Source: an uncultured Hellea sp.
Lineage (GTDB): Bacteria; Pseudomonadota; Alphaproteobacteria; Caulobacterales; Maricaulaceae
Direction: 5' to 3'
Assembly: GCA_938007935.1 (NCBI GenBank)
Contig: CALLMD010000001.1
Span: 186,001 to 250,000 of the forward strand
DNA: 64,000 nucleotides
Below, piece after piece: positions 1-9,849 of the stretch (position 1 is the first letter of the stretch; each line of letters opens with the position of its first letter). The notes beneath the pieces are model-generated. The model was given only the letters and a program-made list of their open reading frames with translations, had not been told where the DNA came from and made no database searches. Both the position numbers and the translations under genes were made by a program.

Positions 1-483
1 GCCTTCACCGGGAATGGCTTTGACGCCTGTGGGCGGGCTGTCCTCGGGTTTTGATAGAAAATGAATAAGCTCTTCAACATCGCGAGGGAAATTATTGGCG
101 GCGCGCTCATAATCTTTCCGCATGGCGCGAATGACGCCCATATCTCCGCCCGGGGCGCGGCCAAGGCCAAGGTCAATACGGCCGGGATGCAGGGTTGCCA
201 AAGTGCCGAACTGCTCCGCGATTAAAAGCGGGGCATGATTGGGCAGCATAATGCCGCCTGCGCCAAGGCGTATGGAGTTTGTATGAGCCGCAATATGGGC
301 AATTAAAACCGAGGTCGCAGAACTTGCCACGCTGGCGATATTATGATGCTCGGCATACCAGACGCGCTTATAGCCCAGCGTTTCTGCGCTTTGGGCGATT
401 TGAACACTGGCGGCAAAACTATCTGCAATCGTGCCGCCCTCAACAACTTGGGCGAGGTCAAGAATAGAGAAAGGAATACTCAT
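1..483 (-). CDS. LLM-class flavin-dependent oxidoreductase (luciferase-like), partial
   Basis: The frame is open from an ATG at 483 to the left edge, so only the N-terminal 161 residues are present. The protein begins [17 protein letters not shown] and contains [26 protein letters not shown] and [16 protein letters not shown]. These are typical of the MsnO8-like branch of the bacterial luciferase-like FMN monooxygenases (TIM barrel, FMNH2 or F420 dependent). The C-terminal part lies outside the window. It is the last visible member of a run of minus-strand genes (FMN reductase, nth, this gene). The FMN reductase two genes upstream could in principle supply reduced flavin, but that is inference. 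The substrate cannot be told from the sequence. Confidence 0.88.
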   Translation of the reverse strand, partial: MSIPFSILDLAQVVEGGTIADSFAASVQIAQSAETLGYKRVWYAEHHNIASVASSATSVLIAHIAAHTNSIRLGAGGIMLPNHAPLLIAEQFGTLATLHPGRIDLGLGRAPGGDMGVIRAMRKDYERAANNFPRDVEELIHFLSKPEDSPPTGVKAIPGEG

Positions 484-502
484 GAGCGTTTATCTTCAGC
501 GT

Positions 503-1189
503 TTAATCTTCTGGTCTTAGGGTCTTGGGCCTATACTTACATATATCCTTGATCGCGCAATTATAACATTTGGGTTTTCTCGCGATACAGGTGTAACGGC
601 CATGCAGGATAAGCCAGTGATGGGCATGGAGCAAAAATTCCTCTGCGGTTACGCGCAGCAGGTTAAGCTCGACCTCATAGACATCTTTGCCGGGGGCCAT
701 GCCCGTGCGGTTTGAGACCCGAAAAATATGCGTATCAACCGCCATTGTCGGATGTCCAAAGGCTTCATTCATCACAACATTGGCTGTCTTGCGCCCCACC
801 CCCGGGAGCTTGATAAGCGCGTCGCGGTCTTCGGGCACAACCGAGCCAAAATCATCAATGAGCATTTGAGAGAGCTTGATAACATTGGCGGCCTTATTCT
901 TATAAAGCCCAATGGTTTTGATATGCTCCCGTACGGTGTCTTCACCTAGGGCAACCATTTTTTCGGGTGTGTCCGCTTTTTCAAAAAGCGCTTTGGTCGC
1001 CTTATTGACGCCAACATCTGTGGACTGCGCAGAGAGCGCAACGGCGACGACAAGTGTGTAAGGGTTGCTGTAATTCAGCTCAGTACGCGGGGCGGGGTCG
1101 AGCGTTTGAAGGTGGCGATAAATGGCGCTGATCTGCGCGCGGTTAAGCTTGGGACGGGGGAGGTCTTTATAGAGCTTCTCTTTGGCCAT
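503..1189 (-). CDS. nth: Endonuclease III (DNA glycosylase/AP lyase)
   Basis: Base-excision repair enzyme that removes oxidised pyrimidines and cuts at AP sites. The 228-residue protein shows the helix-hairpin-helix LPGVGRKTANVV with the catalytic lysine (about K134) and the catalytic aspartate in AVDTHIFRV (about D152). The C-terminal [4Fe-4S] ligands have the exact C-x6-C-x2-C-x5-C spacing (CIARKPKCYNCAIKDIC). I chose the ATG at 1189 (MAKEKLYKDL). An upstream in-frame start at 1216 would overlap the preceding gene and adds a stretch that is not family-like. The gene lies 10 bases downstream of the FMN reductase stop, so the two are probably co-transcribed. Confidence 0.97.
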   Translation of the reverse strand: MAKEKLYKDLPRPKLNRAQISAIYRHLQTLDPAPRTELNYSNPYTLVVAVALSAQSTDVGVNKATKALFEKADTPEKMVALGEDTVREHIKTIGLYKNKAANVIKLSQMLIDDFGSVVPEDRDALIKLPGVGRKTANVVMNEAFGHPTMAVDTHIFRVSNRTGMAPGKDVYEVELNLLRVTAEEFLLHAHHWLILHGRYTCIARKPKCYNCAIKDICKYRPKTLRPED

Positions 1190-1199
1190 AATCGCCCCG

Positions 1200-1748
1200 T
1201 TAGGTTTTTTCCGCAATCCGCGCGAGCATGGCGCTCATCATAGACTCGGCCAGCGTTGCAGCGGGCTGCGCGATTAGGTTGCCTTTGGCGTCAAAGGCCT
1301 TATCGGAATTTCCGCATCCGGCTTGTATAGGGATAATATCTGCGCCTAGACGGGTGAGGATATATTGGACTTGGCGCATAACCATAATGCCGCTCATCGG
1401 GCCGGGCGTACAGGCGGCAATACCGTAAATAGGGCCTTTAATGTGTCCTGTCTCAACTGTGCTCGTCCAGTCTATGGCGTTTTTAAGCACGGGCGGCAGG
1501 CTGCCATTATATTCAGGCGTTACAATGATAATGCCGTCACAGGATTTCATTTTGCGGATCAGTTTTTTAACCCCAGCAGGGGTTTTCAAATCGCCGTGAT
1601 AGAGAGGAAGGTCATAATTGGCTAAATCAATGACAGTGGTTGTCGCGCCTGCTTTTTTAAACCGTTTTATCAGCGCTTTTTCTAAGATTTTATTCGTCGA
1701 TTTCGCCCGAAGCGAGCCGCAAAGAAAACCGATTTTAGGAGACGTCAT
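1200..1748 (-). CDS. NAD(P)H-dependent FMN reductase (flavodoxin-fold)
   Basis: 182 residues with the flavodoxin-like fold of the NADPH-dependent FMN reductase family (ArsH/ChrR/SsuE type). It has an N-terminal FMN phosphate loop (GSLRAKSTNKILEKAL, about residues 11-26) and the family motif TPEYNGSLPPVLKNAIDW (about 78-95). It would reduce free FMN or quinones in the cytoplasm with NAD(P)H. It starts at ATG 1748, is followed closely by nth, and the luciferase-like oxidoreductase follows that. The exact substrate is not deducible. Confidence 0.9.
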   Translation of the reverse strand: MTSPKIGFLCGSLRAKSTNKILEKALIKRFKKAGATTTVIDLANYDLPLYHGDLKTPAGVKKLIRKMKSCDGIIIVTPEYNGSLPPVLKNAIDWTSTVETGHIKGPIYGIAACTPGPMSGIMVMRQVQYILTRLGADIIPIQAGCGNSDKAFDAKGNLIAQPAATLAESMMSAMLARIAEKT

Positions 1749-1843
1749 GAAATATCCATATGAGGTAATGTCTGTATACGCGGCTTATAGGTTTAAAGTT
1801 TGCGCTTCAAGCCTTGCCTTGCGCATTTACATAAAGCGGAAGA

Positions 1844-3859
1844 TTATCCAGTTTTCCCAGCGGCCCATTGCTCATATTCGGTCCGATATTTTATATAGCG
1901 GGGGTGGTCCCTCACACTATCTAATCCAGGTTCTATTTTTAGGAGCAAATATATGTGCGGCCCCATAAGAGCCCGCATGCGGGCAATATAATCCATTGCG
2001 CGGTCCGGCTCTCCGCAGCGGGCGAAAGCTTCAGCAAAGTCACCGAGCTGCGTAAGCGCGATCATGGCATCATCAGGGGCATTATTTTCATAATCTGCCG
2101 CTAAGGCATCAACCGCTTCTAAGTCCTTTAAAAGACCGGGTATAACAACGGGAGAATAAGAAGTCGCGCCTGACCAATCAGTTTTGGATGGCCTGTCAGC
2201 GGCGCGCTGCTTTAGCTCGGTTAATTCGAGCTCAGCTGATTTTCCCATTGCGAGCAATCCTTTTATTTTTGCAAGATTATAGGTCTCTGGACTGCCATCG
2301 CTTGAGCGTGTCTCTTCGGGCCAAGCCTCTAATGCTGATAAAATTCTATCTGGATTGCGGGTCGCGATTGCGTAATTGACTTTTTGTTGTTGCACAATTG
2401 TCCCAGTTGGTATGAGCGCTTTAAAAGCTCCAATCGCGTCGCCTTGGAATTGGAGGATAGCGGCCTCAAAAGCGGCCCCTTGAATAGAGTCGGGGCGCAA
2501 GGTCTTTGCTTTGTTAATCATGTCATTGGATTGATCAAACTCGCCAATTAGCGCATAGGTCAGGCTAAGCTCTGGAATAAGATAGAATGATTTAGGGTCT
2601 AGGCGATGCGCTTTGGCAAGATCCTTTGCTGACCTTTCAAATCGGCCAAGGCGGCGATCTATAAACGCCTTACCAGCAAGGGCATCAACATTATTTGGCG
2701 CAATTTTTAACGCCTTATCAAATAAACCATCCGCAGTTCTAAAATCTCGAAATCCCCAATAATGATAAAAAGCATCAGATAAAACTGTATCTAAATTATC
2801 AGGGGCTAGCTCTTTGGCCTTGGTCAGTGAGCCCAGAGCGGCATCTCTATAAATTGTATTGCGCCCGTTAAACCAATATATGCCCATTTGGGCATAGGCT
2901 TTTTTGGCATAGGCCGCCCCAAATAAGGGGTCTACAGCAATGGCTTCATCAAAGCTTGCTATGGCATTTATGAAGTCTTTTTCTTTATTGCCATCAGCCC
3001 GCGTAAGGAGACGCCCTTGTATATAGGCTTCATAGGCTTGGATATCTTCGGTTGGTTTTGACCCAATAGCGGTTTTATCTTCGCCCGAAATAACCGTCTC
3101 AAGAGCCGTCGCGATGACCTGCGTAATTTCCGCCTGAATATCGAAAATATTATCCGTTGTTAAAGCGCGGTCATAATTCTCGGCCCAAAGATGGGTATCA
3201 TCCTCGCCGTCTATTAATTGCACTGTGATGCGAACGCGGTCACCCGAGCGCTGAACGGCGCCTTCGAGTATAACGGCGACGCCCAATTCTTTGGCTATAT
3301 CCGGGATTTTCTTTTCCGTCTCACGGTACCCCATCACCGATGTTCTGGAAATGACATCAAGTCCGGACACTTTTGAGAGCTGCGTTAAAAGGTCATCATG
3401 AATACCGTCCGCAAAGAAACTGTCAGATTCTTGGGCACTACGATTAGAAAATGGAAGGACAGCGACAGAGTGATCTTTCGCAAAACGAGCGGTTTTAACT
3501 GAATTACTGGGCATGAACCTATCCGCAATCATGAGCCCAGCAATAAGCGTCAAGCCTATAATTATCGCGATTTCCAATCTGCGTCCTGTTTTTGCCGCAA
3601 TGCTTTCTTCATGGCTTACAGCTTCCGTTCGCTTAAAACCTTCAGGCGTGAGTTCAAACGCCCAAGCCAGAATAATTGCAACTGGAGCGCCCAAAATCAT
3701 AAATGACATGAATAGTGAGTCGAACCAGTCGGGGAGGTGCATTACGGCCTCTAGCGTGTAGGCCGTTTGAACAAGAAACCATGCCCCTACGAAATAGGTA
3801 CCCGTCACACGAAATACGTTTCGGCGTCTCATTTCTGCAAAAAACTTTATTGGGTCCAT
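1844..3859 (-). CDS. Membrane-anchored FlgO/TolB-N-like and TPR-repeat protein
   Basis: 671 residues from ATG 3859 (MDPIKFFAEMRRRNVF). An upstream in-frame ATG at 3925 is less likely because the family characteristically begins with this FFxEMRRRNVFRV segment. Three hydrophobic helices lie at roughly residues 15-35, 48-70 and 96-114. A FlgO-like region follows (SVAVLPFSNRS to DGEDDTHLWAENYDR, about 130-235), of the type seen after adenylate-cyclase or winged-helix domains. The C-terminal 400 residues are degenerate TPR-like helix pairs (for example FDEAIAVDPLFGAAYAKKAY, LGRFERSAKDLAKAHRLDP). No cyclase or DNA-binding domain is present. The family is common in Alphaproteobacteria and has no firm role; scaffolding or signalling at the inner membrane is inference. 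Confidence 0.85.
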   Translation of the reverse strand: MDPIKFFAEMRRRNVFRVTGTYFVGAWFLVQTAYTLEAVMHLPDWFDSLFMSFMILGAPVAIILAWAFELTPEGFKRTEAVSHEESIAAKTGRRLEIAIIIGLTLIAGLMIADRFMPSNSVKTARFAKDHSVAVLPFSNRSAQESDSFFADGIHDDLLTQLSKVSGLDVISRTSVMGYRETEKKIPDIAKELGVAVILEGAVQRSGDRVRITVQLIDGEDDTHLWAENYDRALTTDNIFDIQAEITQVIATALETVISGEDKTAIGSKPTEDIQAYEAYIQGRLLTRADGNKEKDFINAIASFDEAIAVDPLFGAAYAKKAYAQMGIYWFNGRNTIYRDAALGSLTKAKELAPDNLDTVLSDAFYHYWGFRDFRTADGLFDKALKIAPNNVDALAGKAFIDRRLGRFERSAKDLAKAHRLDPKSFYLIPELSLTYALIGEFDQSNDMINKAKTLRPDSIQGAAFEAAILQFQGDAIGAFKALIPTGTIVQQQKVNYAIATRNPDRILSALEAWPEETRSSDGSPETYNLAKIKGLLAMGKSAELELTELKQRAADRPSKTDWSGATSYSPVVIPGLLKDLEAVDALAADYENNAPDDAMIALTQLGDFAEAFARCGEPDRAMDYIARMRALMGPHIYLLLKIEPGLDSVRDHPRYIKYRTEYEQWAAGKTG

Positions 3860-4015
3860 CACCCCGCCCCGTACTCTCTTTATAGCCTTGTTGTTCAAGG
3901 CACTTATTGTACTTGGCTGTAACATGCTTTACGGAAACTGTCTAAGCTTCATAATTATTCTATAGTCAGAGGTCTTAGGCTTGATATAAATACGGTTTCG
4001 TTATTAAATTACATC

Positions 4016-4498
4016 ATGAAAAGTTTTGACGGAATATCCTTTTGGTGGGCCATTGCCTTGTTAGCCGTTATTGGCCTGGTCTATGCGCTTCGGGCCTTTA
4101 TTGGATACAAGCACGTGGCCCGAGACGCCGAGGCTGATTACGAATATAAATTTCCACAAGGGATGATAGATAGCCGCTTGTCTAAAGCAGGATATATTCG
4201 GGCATATCGCCGTTTTCATAATCCAAGAGGCTCTGCTTATGTTGCGGGTGCAATCGCAGCCATATTGATTTTAACAGGGCCAGCCATGGCGGTTTTAGAA
4301 TTTGTATTAGAACAAATTTGGCAGCTTTCAGGCCGGCCACGTAATATAGAGCCAGGTTTTCTTGTCTGGCAATTCATCATTTTCTTCTCGGTCATTGGCT
4401 TTTGGGTCTTTATAGCGTCGAGAGCGGCGCGGCGCTATCACCGCTATGCGCCCGTTACCTTTCGGGATGAAATGCTAAAAGAAATGGGAGAAGATTGA
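4016..4498 (+). CDS. Conserved membrane protein of unknown function
   Basis: 160 residues with three predicted transmembrane helices: an N-terminal one (WWAIALLAVIGLVYALRAF, about 10-28), a central one (AYVAGAIAAILILTGPAMAV, about 74-93) and a C-terminal one (WQFIIFFSVIGFWVFIASRA, about 118-137). Positively charged linkers follow helices one and three. I do not recognise the family. Its stop overlaps the start of the glyoxalase gene by one base (TGATG), so the two are translationally coupled in one transcript. That coupling is the only hint to function. Confidence 0.75.
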   Translation: MKSFDGISFWWAIALLAVIGLVYALRAFIGYKHVARDAEADYEYKFPQGMIDSRLSKAGYIRAYRRFHNPRGSAYVAGAIAAILILTGPAMAVLEFVLEQIWQLSGRPRNIEPGFLVWQFIIFFSVIGFWVFIASRAARRYHRYAPVTFRDEMLKEMGED

Positions 4499-4977
4499 TG
4501 GAATTTTTACATACTATGGTGCGTATCACAGACATTGATGCAAGCCTGAAATTTTATTGCGACGGTCTTGGTATGACCCAGTTAAGGCGGGTTGATCATG
4601 AAGCGGGACGTTTTACGCTTATTTTTCTCGCATGCCCTGATGATGTGAAACGCTCTGGCCTGAAAGGAGATGAATATCCCCTGCCCTCTGGGCTGCCCAT
4701 GATAGAGTTGACCTATAATTGGCCGGATGAGGATGGAAGCGCCGAGGCCTATGGTGAAGGCCGAAATTTTGGACATTTGGCCTACCGCGTTGATGATATT
4801 TATGCGGCCTGCCTAAGGCTTCAAGATATGGGCGTGACCATTAACCGTCCACCGCGAGATGGGAATATGGCGTTTATCCGAAGCCCTGATAATGTCAGTA
4901 TTGAGTTACTCCAAAAAGGAGAACGCCTTATGCCGCAAGAGCCGTGGGCGAGTATGGAAAATAGTGGGGTTTGGTAA
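4498..4977 (+). CDS. gloA: Glyoxalase I (lactoylglutathione lyase)
   Basis: 159-residue VOC-fold protein that isomerises the methylglyoxal-glutathione hemithioacetal to S-lactoylglutathione. All four expected metal ligands are present in family context: H5 (FLHTMVRI), E70 (MIELTYNW), H93 (FGHLAYRV) and E136 (SIELLQ). The layout matches bacterial Ni/Co-type GloA closely, with a short insertion before E70 (about residues 50-66). The ATG at 4498 overlaps the upstream stop; a TTG one codon earlier is not needed. A glutathione-synthetase-like ATP-grasp gene lies 10 kb away, but there is no direct linkage. Confidence 0.93.
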   Translation: MEFLHTMVRITDIDASLKFYCDGLGMTQLRRVDHEAGRFTLIFLACPDDVKRSGLKGDEYPLPSGLPMIELTYNWPDEDGSAEAYGEGRNFGHLAYRVDDIYAACLRLQDMGVTINRPPRDGNMAFIRSPDNVSIELLQKGERLMPQEPWASMENSGVW

Positions 4978-4986
4978 GAAGCGTAT

Positions 4987-5441
4987 TTATGACATCGGCA
5001 TGGTACATCTGCGCCTTGCCTGGGTTGAACCATGGATTTCATCATCGATAACCCAATCTTGCCTCACCCAAACGAAAATATCATCAGATGTAAATAGCAT
5101 ATTCCATAAATGTGGTTCTCCATTTTTCATTTTTCGTTCCTCATTGTCATATTTAAGAGTTATGAAAGATCTTCGTAGCGAATTATGTCTGCTGAAAAAC
5201 TTTCGCCCTTTTCTCCAAATTTAGCTGAATACCTTTTAGTTTCCGGATCAATACTAACAATTAGTGGTTCAATTCCGCACTTATATGTTTTTTCTAATTC
5301 TTCTGTCCTAAAATCCTCATTTGGAATTAACTCCCATCTCCCTTCAGCTAAAAAAAGCGCTGAAGAATGATTCTGAGCTAGTGCCGGTGAGAACACATTG
5401 GCTATGAGAAGGCTGACAATATATAGCGTTTTTCTGATCAT
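4987..5441 (-). pseudogene. Small secreted protein, apparently frameshifted
   Basis: From ATG 5441 the frame reads a clear signal peptide (MIRKTLYIVSLLIANVF, cleavage near SPALAQ) and about 70 mature residues with one cysteine (YKCGIEP). It stops at 5160 after IIRYEDLS. Shifted by one frame at exactly that point, coding-like sequence continues without a break: ITLKYDNEERKMKNG, then PHLWNMLFTSDDIFVWVRQ and DWVIDDEIHGS, ending at 4987. One missing base near 5162-5166 would join the two parts into a protein of about 150 residues. It is either a recent pseudogene or a sequencing error. No family is recognised. It lies between gloA and glnA. Confidence 0.6.
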
Positions 5442-5455
5442 GATAAAATTAATGA

Positions 5456-5479
5456 AAAGCCGCCCCGAAGGGCGGCTTT
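5456..5479 (-). terminator. Intrinsic terminator downstream of glnA
   Basis: A perfect 10-bp stem (AAAGCCGCCC, loop CGAA, GGGCGGCTTT) lies 20 bases past the glnA stop. Read on the minus strand it ends in CTTTTC, giving a short U-rich tail. It can also act for the plus strand. Confidence 0.85.
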
Positions 5480-5498
5480 CAAAGTCTGGGTTAATGAA

Positions 5499-6902
5499 TT
5501 AGCACTTATAATAAAGGTCAAATTCCACGGGGTTCGGATGCATTGCAACGCGGTGCACCTCTTCCATTTTCAGGTCGATATAAGCATCGATTTGATCATC
5601 ATCGAAAACGCCACCAGCCGTTAGGAATTTACGGTCGCTATCCAAAGATTCCAAAGCTTCACGAAGGGAGCCACAAACTTGTGGGATTTTATTCGCTTCT
5701 GCTGGCGTTAAATCGTAAAGATCGATATCCATCGCATCGCCCGGATCAATTTTATTTTTAATCCCGTCAAGTCCAGCCATAAGCAGAGCTGAATAGCAAA
5801 GATAAGGGTTTGCAGACGGATCTGGGAAACGCACTTCAAGGCGCTTACCATTTTTAGACGCCGTCCAAGGAATCCGCACAGAAGCCGAACGGTTACGCGA
5901 TGAGTAAGCGAGCATAACAGGAGCTTCGAAACCAGGCACCAAACGCTTATAGCTATTCGTTGATGGGTTTGTTAACGCGTTAAGGGCTTTAGCATGTTTG
6001 ATGATGCCGCCAATATAATAGAGGCAGTTCTTGGATAGACCCGCATATTCATTACCTGCAAATGTTGGCTTGCCATCTTTCCAGATCGACATGTGAACAT
6101 GCATACCTGTGCCGTTATCATTCCACATCGGCTTGGGCATGAACGTCGCCGTCTTGCCATAAGCGTGAGCCACATTGTGCACGATATATTTATAAAGCTG
6201 CATGTTATCACCCATATTTAGAAGGGTGCTAAACTTCATACCAAGCTCATGTTGAGCCGGGGCAACTTCATGGTGATGCTTTTCTGGCGCTAAGCCAAGC
6301 TCATCCATTACGGATAGCATTTCAGAGCGCATATCCTGAAGACTATCAATTGGCGGAACAGGGAAATATCCACCTTTTGGCCCAGGGCGGTGGCCCATAT
6401 TTCCGCCTTGATACATCGTCCCTGTATTTTGCGGGAGCTCGGTTGAATCGATTTCATAACCTGTTTTATTTGTATCGGTATCCCAGCGCACATCGTCAAA
6501 AACAAAGAACTCAGCTTCGGGGCCAAAAAAGACATCATCGCCAACTTTTGCTGAGCGCATATAGGCTTCAGCAGCTTTCGCTGTGCCGCGCGGGTCACGA
6601 TTATAGGCTTCGCCTGTATCGGGTTCTAAAACGTCACAGAAAACTGCCAATGTGTCTTGCTGATAGAAAGGATCCATCTTTGCAGTAGATGCATCTGGTA
6701 ACAAGACCATATCGGATTCATTAATATCTTTCCAACCTGATATAGATGACCCATCAAACATAGTCCCATCTTTAAAGAGGTCTTCATCGACCATATCTGA
6801 GTGGAATGTCACATGTTGCATTTTCCCTTTTGGGTCGGTGAAACGAAGATCGAGGAATTTTATATCCTCATCTTTCATTTTTTTGAGTAATTTATCTGAC
6901 AT
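5499..6902 (-). CDS. glnA: Glutamine synthetase, type I
   Basis: 467 residues, the normal length of the GSI-beta dodecameric enzyme that makes glutamine from glutamate, ammonia and ATP. Visible family blocks are [10 protein letters not shown] (about 49-58), [12 protein letters not shown] (about 124-135), the catalytic [16 protein letters not shown] region (about 257-272) and [18 protein letters not shown] (about 311-328). The adenylylation loop with its tyrosine ([11 protein letters not shown], tyrosine near residue 396) is present, so GlnE-type control is likely. It lies 45 bases downstream of glnB in the usual alphaproteobacterial glnB-glnA operon, so PII regulation is expected. Confidence 0.98.
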   Translation of the reverse strand: MSDKLLKKMKDEDIKFLDLRFTDPKGKMQHVTFHSDMVDEDLFKDGTMFDGSSISGWKDINESDMVLLPDASTAKMDPFYQQDTLAVFCDVLEPDTGEAYNRDPRGTAKAAEAYMRSAKVGDDVFFGPEAEFFVFDDVRWDTDTNKTGYEIDSTELPQNTGTMYQGGNMGHRPGPKGGYFPVPPIDSLQDMRSEMLSVMDELGLAPEKHHHEVAPAQHELGMKFSTLLNMGDNMQLYKYIVHNVAHAYGKTATFMPKPMWNDNGTGMHVHMSIWKDGKPTFAGNEYAGLSKNCLYYIGGIIKHAKALNALTNPSTNSYKRLVPGFEAPVMLAYSSRNRSASVRIPWTASKNGKRLEVRFPDPSANPYLCYSALLMAGLDGIKNKIDPGDAMDIDLYDLTPAEANKIPQVCGSLREALESLDSDRKFLTAGGVFDDDQIDAYIDLKMEEVHRVAMHPNPVEFDLYYKC

Positions 6903-6947
6903 TTTCTGTCCTTTCCCTTATTTGAATTTTATTGTTTGTTTTGAAAA

Positions 6948-7295
<348 letters not shown>

Positions 7296-7323
7296 CTAGC
7301 TTTCAATCATCGCTAAAATGTTT

Positions 7324-7462
7324 GACTCACGTATAAGAGTCGAGAGGTGAGCGTAAACTCTTTTAGAACTGAGAAAATTGGACGGAAAATTGCCTGTTTT
7401 TTGGACTCTCTTATAGCGCTACGCCTTTTTTTTGGGCGTTTAATTAGGCCCAATCCCGAGTC
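7324..7462. promoter_or_regulatory. Cluster of four GANTC sites between glnB and maeB
   Basis: GANTC occurs at 7324 (GACTC), 7337 (GAGTC), 7404 (GACTC) and 7458 (GAGTC). The first two form an inverted pair with an 8-base spacer just upstream of glnB. GANTC is the CcrM methylation site in Alphaproteobacteria, and a random 5-mer with one free base is expected about once per 256 bases. The cluster is seen directly; methylation-dependent control of the divergent glnBA and maeB promoters is inference. Confidence 0.4.
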
Positions 7463-7549
7463 CAGGAGAATATTAGATTATGTTTTACCTATCCCGATCC
7501 AAAATTTAACGTTAAACACGCCTCGATTAAAGAAAACATCGAGTATAAT

Positions 7550-9844
7550 ATGCCTAAATTGGAAGTCCGCCCGCCAAAAAAGACTTATATTACAGATCAA
7601 CAAGCCTTAGATTTTCACGCCCATCCAACGCCGGGAAAACTGTCGCTTTTGCCGACAAAACCTATGGCGACTCAACGCGATCTATCTTTAGCTTACTCTC
7701 CGGGTGTAGCCGTCCCTGTCGAAGAAATCGCGCGGGACCCTGATCTTGCTTATGATTATACATCAAAAGGAAATATGGTAGCTGTAATCTCAAATGGAAC
7801 CGCGATTTTAGGACTTGGAAATCTCGGGGCTATGGCGTCCAAACCCGTCATGGAAGGAAAGTCTGTTCTCTTTAAGCGCTTTGCTGATATTGATAGTTTC
7901 GATATCGAAGTCGAAGAGGAAGACGCGCAAGCTTTCATCGAATGCGTCAAGCGGTTTGGGAATACATTTGGCGGGATTAATCTTGAAGATATTGGCTCCC
8001 CAGAATGTTTTATTATTGAGCAGGAATTACGTGACCTGCTTGATATTCCTGTCTTTCATGATGACCAGCACGGCACGGCGATTATTGCAACCGCGGGCCT
8101 AATTAACGCAGCGCATCTCACAGGCCGAAAGTTTGAAGATATGAAAGTTGTCCTATCAGGTGCAGGTGCTGCCGGACTTTCCGTTTTGGGGCTTATAAAG
8201 AGCCTCGGTGTCAAGAAAGAAAATGCCATTGTGCTGGATAGTAAGGGCGTTGTGTATGAGGGACGCCAAGAATATATGGATCAATGGAAAGCGCCTCACG
8301 CCGTCAATACAAAGATGCGAACCCTATCTGAAGCTATGAACGGCGCGGATGTCTTTCTCGGTCTGTCTGTTGCAGGCATTGTGACCAAAGACATGATTAA
8401 GTCTATGGCGAAGAACCCCATTATTTTTGCTATGGCGAACCCTGACCCGGAAATTACGCCTGAGGAAATCAAAGAGGTTCGCAACGACGCTATTATCGCA
8501 ACAGGGCGTTCTGATTATCCTAATCAGGTCAATAATGTCCTTGGGTTTCCTTATATTTTCCGCGGTGCGCTCGATGTACGCGCGCGTAACGTCAATGAAG
8601 AGATGAAACTGGCCTGCGCGCATGCCCTTGCTGATCTGGCCCGTCAAGACGTACCCGAAGAAGTCGCGGCGGCCTATCATGGTAAGCGGCCTAAATATGG
8701 CCCAGACTATATTATCCCTGCGCCTTTTGACCCGCGCCTAATTTCCGAAATTCCGCCTTATGTCGCGCAAGCCGCAATGGATACGGGCGTGGCCCGTAAA
8801 CCCATTGAGGATATGGATGCTTATAAAAAAGCATTGGCCCAAAGACAGGATCCAACAGCCGCGATTTTGCAAGGAATAGCATCTTCCGTTGTTGAAAATC
8901 CGAAAACGATTGTCTTTGCCGAAGGCGAAGAACCAGCCGTTATCCGCGCGGCGCAAGCCTTCCAACAGCGCGGTCTTGGCAAAGCCATTTTAGTTGGCCG
9001 TGAAAAACCAATTTATGACAATATGAAATTATTGGGTGTGGAGAAACCCGAAAACTTTACAGTCCTCAATGCACGCCTCTTTGACCGAAATGCTGAATTC
9101 ACTGAATATCTCTATTCGCGCATGCAGCGCCGAGGATTTTTACGCCGTGACGCGCAGCGCCTCGTCAATAATGACCGTAATGTCTTCTCCGCTTTGATGC
9201 TGCATCACGGACTGGCCGATGGTATGGTGACGGGCGTGACGCGGAGCTACGACATTGCCCTGCGCGATGTCCGTCTTGTCCTTAATCACAGAGACGATGA
9301 GCGCACCATGGGCGTCTCTGTTGTTGTTAATCGCAACCGCACACTTTTCATTGCTGATACCAATATTGCCGAACTTCCCACGGCCGATGACCTTGCTGAT
9401 ATAGCCGTAACGACAGCTGGATTTGCGCGCCAATTTGGATTTGAACCGCGCGTCGCTTTCTTATCCTATTCAACATTTGGTAATCCCGTGGGCGAACGTA
9501 TGGAGAAGGTTCGCCGGGCCGTTGAAATATTGGATCGACGTGAGATTGATTTTGAATATGAAGGCGATATTGCGGCCGATGTGGCGCTCGACCCACTACA
9601 TACTTTGACATATCCCTTCTCGCGATTAACCGGAGCGGCTAATGTATTAATCATGCCCGCTATTCATTCTGCCTCAATTTCAACGAAACTACTAGATACC
9701 GTTGGCGGCGCGACTGTTCTGGGACCATTTTTAACAGGTCTTGAAAAGCCTGTTCAAATCTGTCCATTAGGCGCCACAGCCTCTGAGATTGTGCAAATGG
9801 CAACATTAGCGGCATTTGCCCCCACCCACAGAGATGATGATTAA
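7550..9844 (+). CDS. maeB: NADP-dependent malic enzyme with phosphotransacetylase-like C-terminus
   Basis: 764 residues, the usual size of the large malic enzyme that decarboxylates malate to pyruvate. Residues 1 to about 430 form the malic enzyme, with KPMATQRDLSLAYSPGVAVP (about 36-55), the metal region (ECFIIEQEL; FHDDQHGTAIIATAGL) and the nucleotide site VLSGAGAAGLSVL. Residues from about 440 onward match phosphate acetyltransferase (ENPKTIVFAEGEEPAVIRAA, GMVTGVTRSYDIAL), which in this family is thought to act as an allosteric acetyl-CoA-sensing domain. Start ATG 7550. Only five bases separate it from the MATE gene, implying co-transcription. Confidence 0.96.
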   Translation: MPKLEVRPPKKTYITDQQALDFHAHPTPGKLSLLPTKPMATQRDLSLAYSPGVAVPVEEIARDPDLAYDYTSKGNMVAVISNGTAILGLGNLGAMASKPVMEGKSVLFKRFADIDSFDIEVEEEDAQAFIECVKRFGNTFGGINLEDIGSPECFIIEQELRDLLDIPVFHDDQHGTAIIATAGLINAAHLTGRKFEDMKVVLSGAGAAGLSVLGLIKSLGVKKENAIVLDSKGVVYEGRQEYMDQWKAPHAVNTKMRTLSEAMNGADVFLGLSVAGIVTKDMIKSMAKNPIIFAMANPDPEITPEEIKEVRNDAIIATGRSDYPNQVNNVLGFPYIFRGALDVRARNVNEEMKLACAHALADLARQDVPEEVAAAYHGKRPKYGPDYIIPAPFDPRLISEIPPYVAQAAMDTGVARKPIEDMDAYKKALAQRQDPTAAILQGIASSVVENPKTIVFAEGEEPAVIRAAQAFQQRGLGKAILVGREKPIYDNMKLLGVEKPENFTVLNARLFDRNAEFTEYLYSRMQRRGFLRRDAQRLVNNDRNVFSALMLHHGLADGMVTGVTRSYDIALRDVRLVLNHRDDERTMGVSVVVNRNRTLFIADTNIAELPTADDLADIAVTTAGFARQFGFEPRVAFLSYSTFGNPVGERMEKVRRAVEILDRREIDFEYEGDIAADVALDPLHTLTYPFSRLTGAANVLIMPAIHSASISTKLLDTVGGATVLGPFLTGLEKPVQICPLGATASEIVQMATLAAFAPTHRDDD

Positions 9845-9849
9845 ACCGA

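Noticed and set aside
7347-7610. Plus frame starting before maeB
   Set aside because: Overlaps the maeB start in another frame and has no ribosome site; the region looks like promoter DNA.
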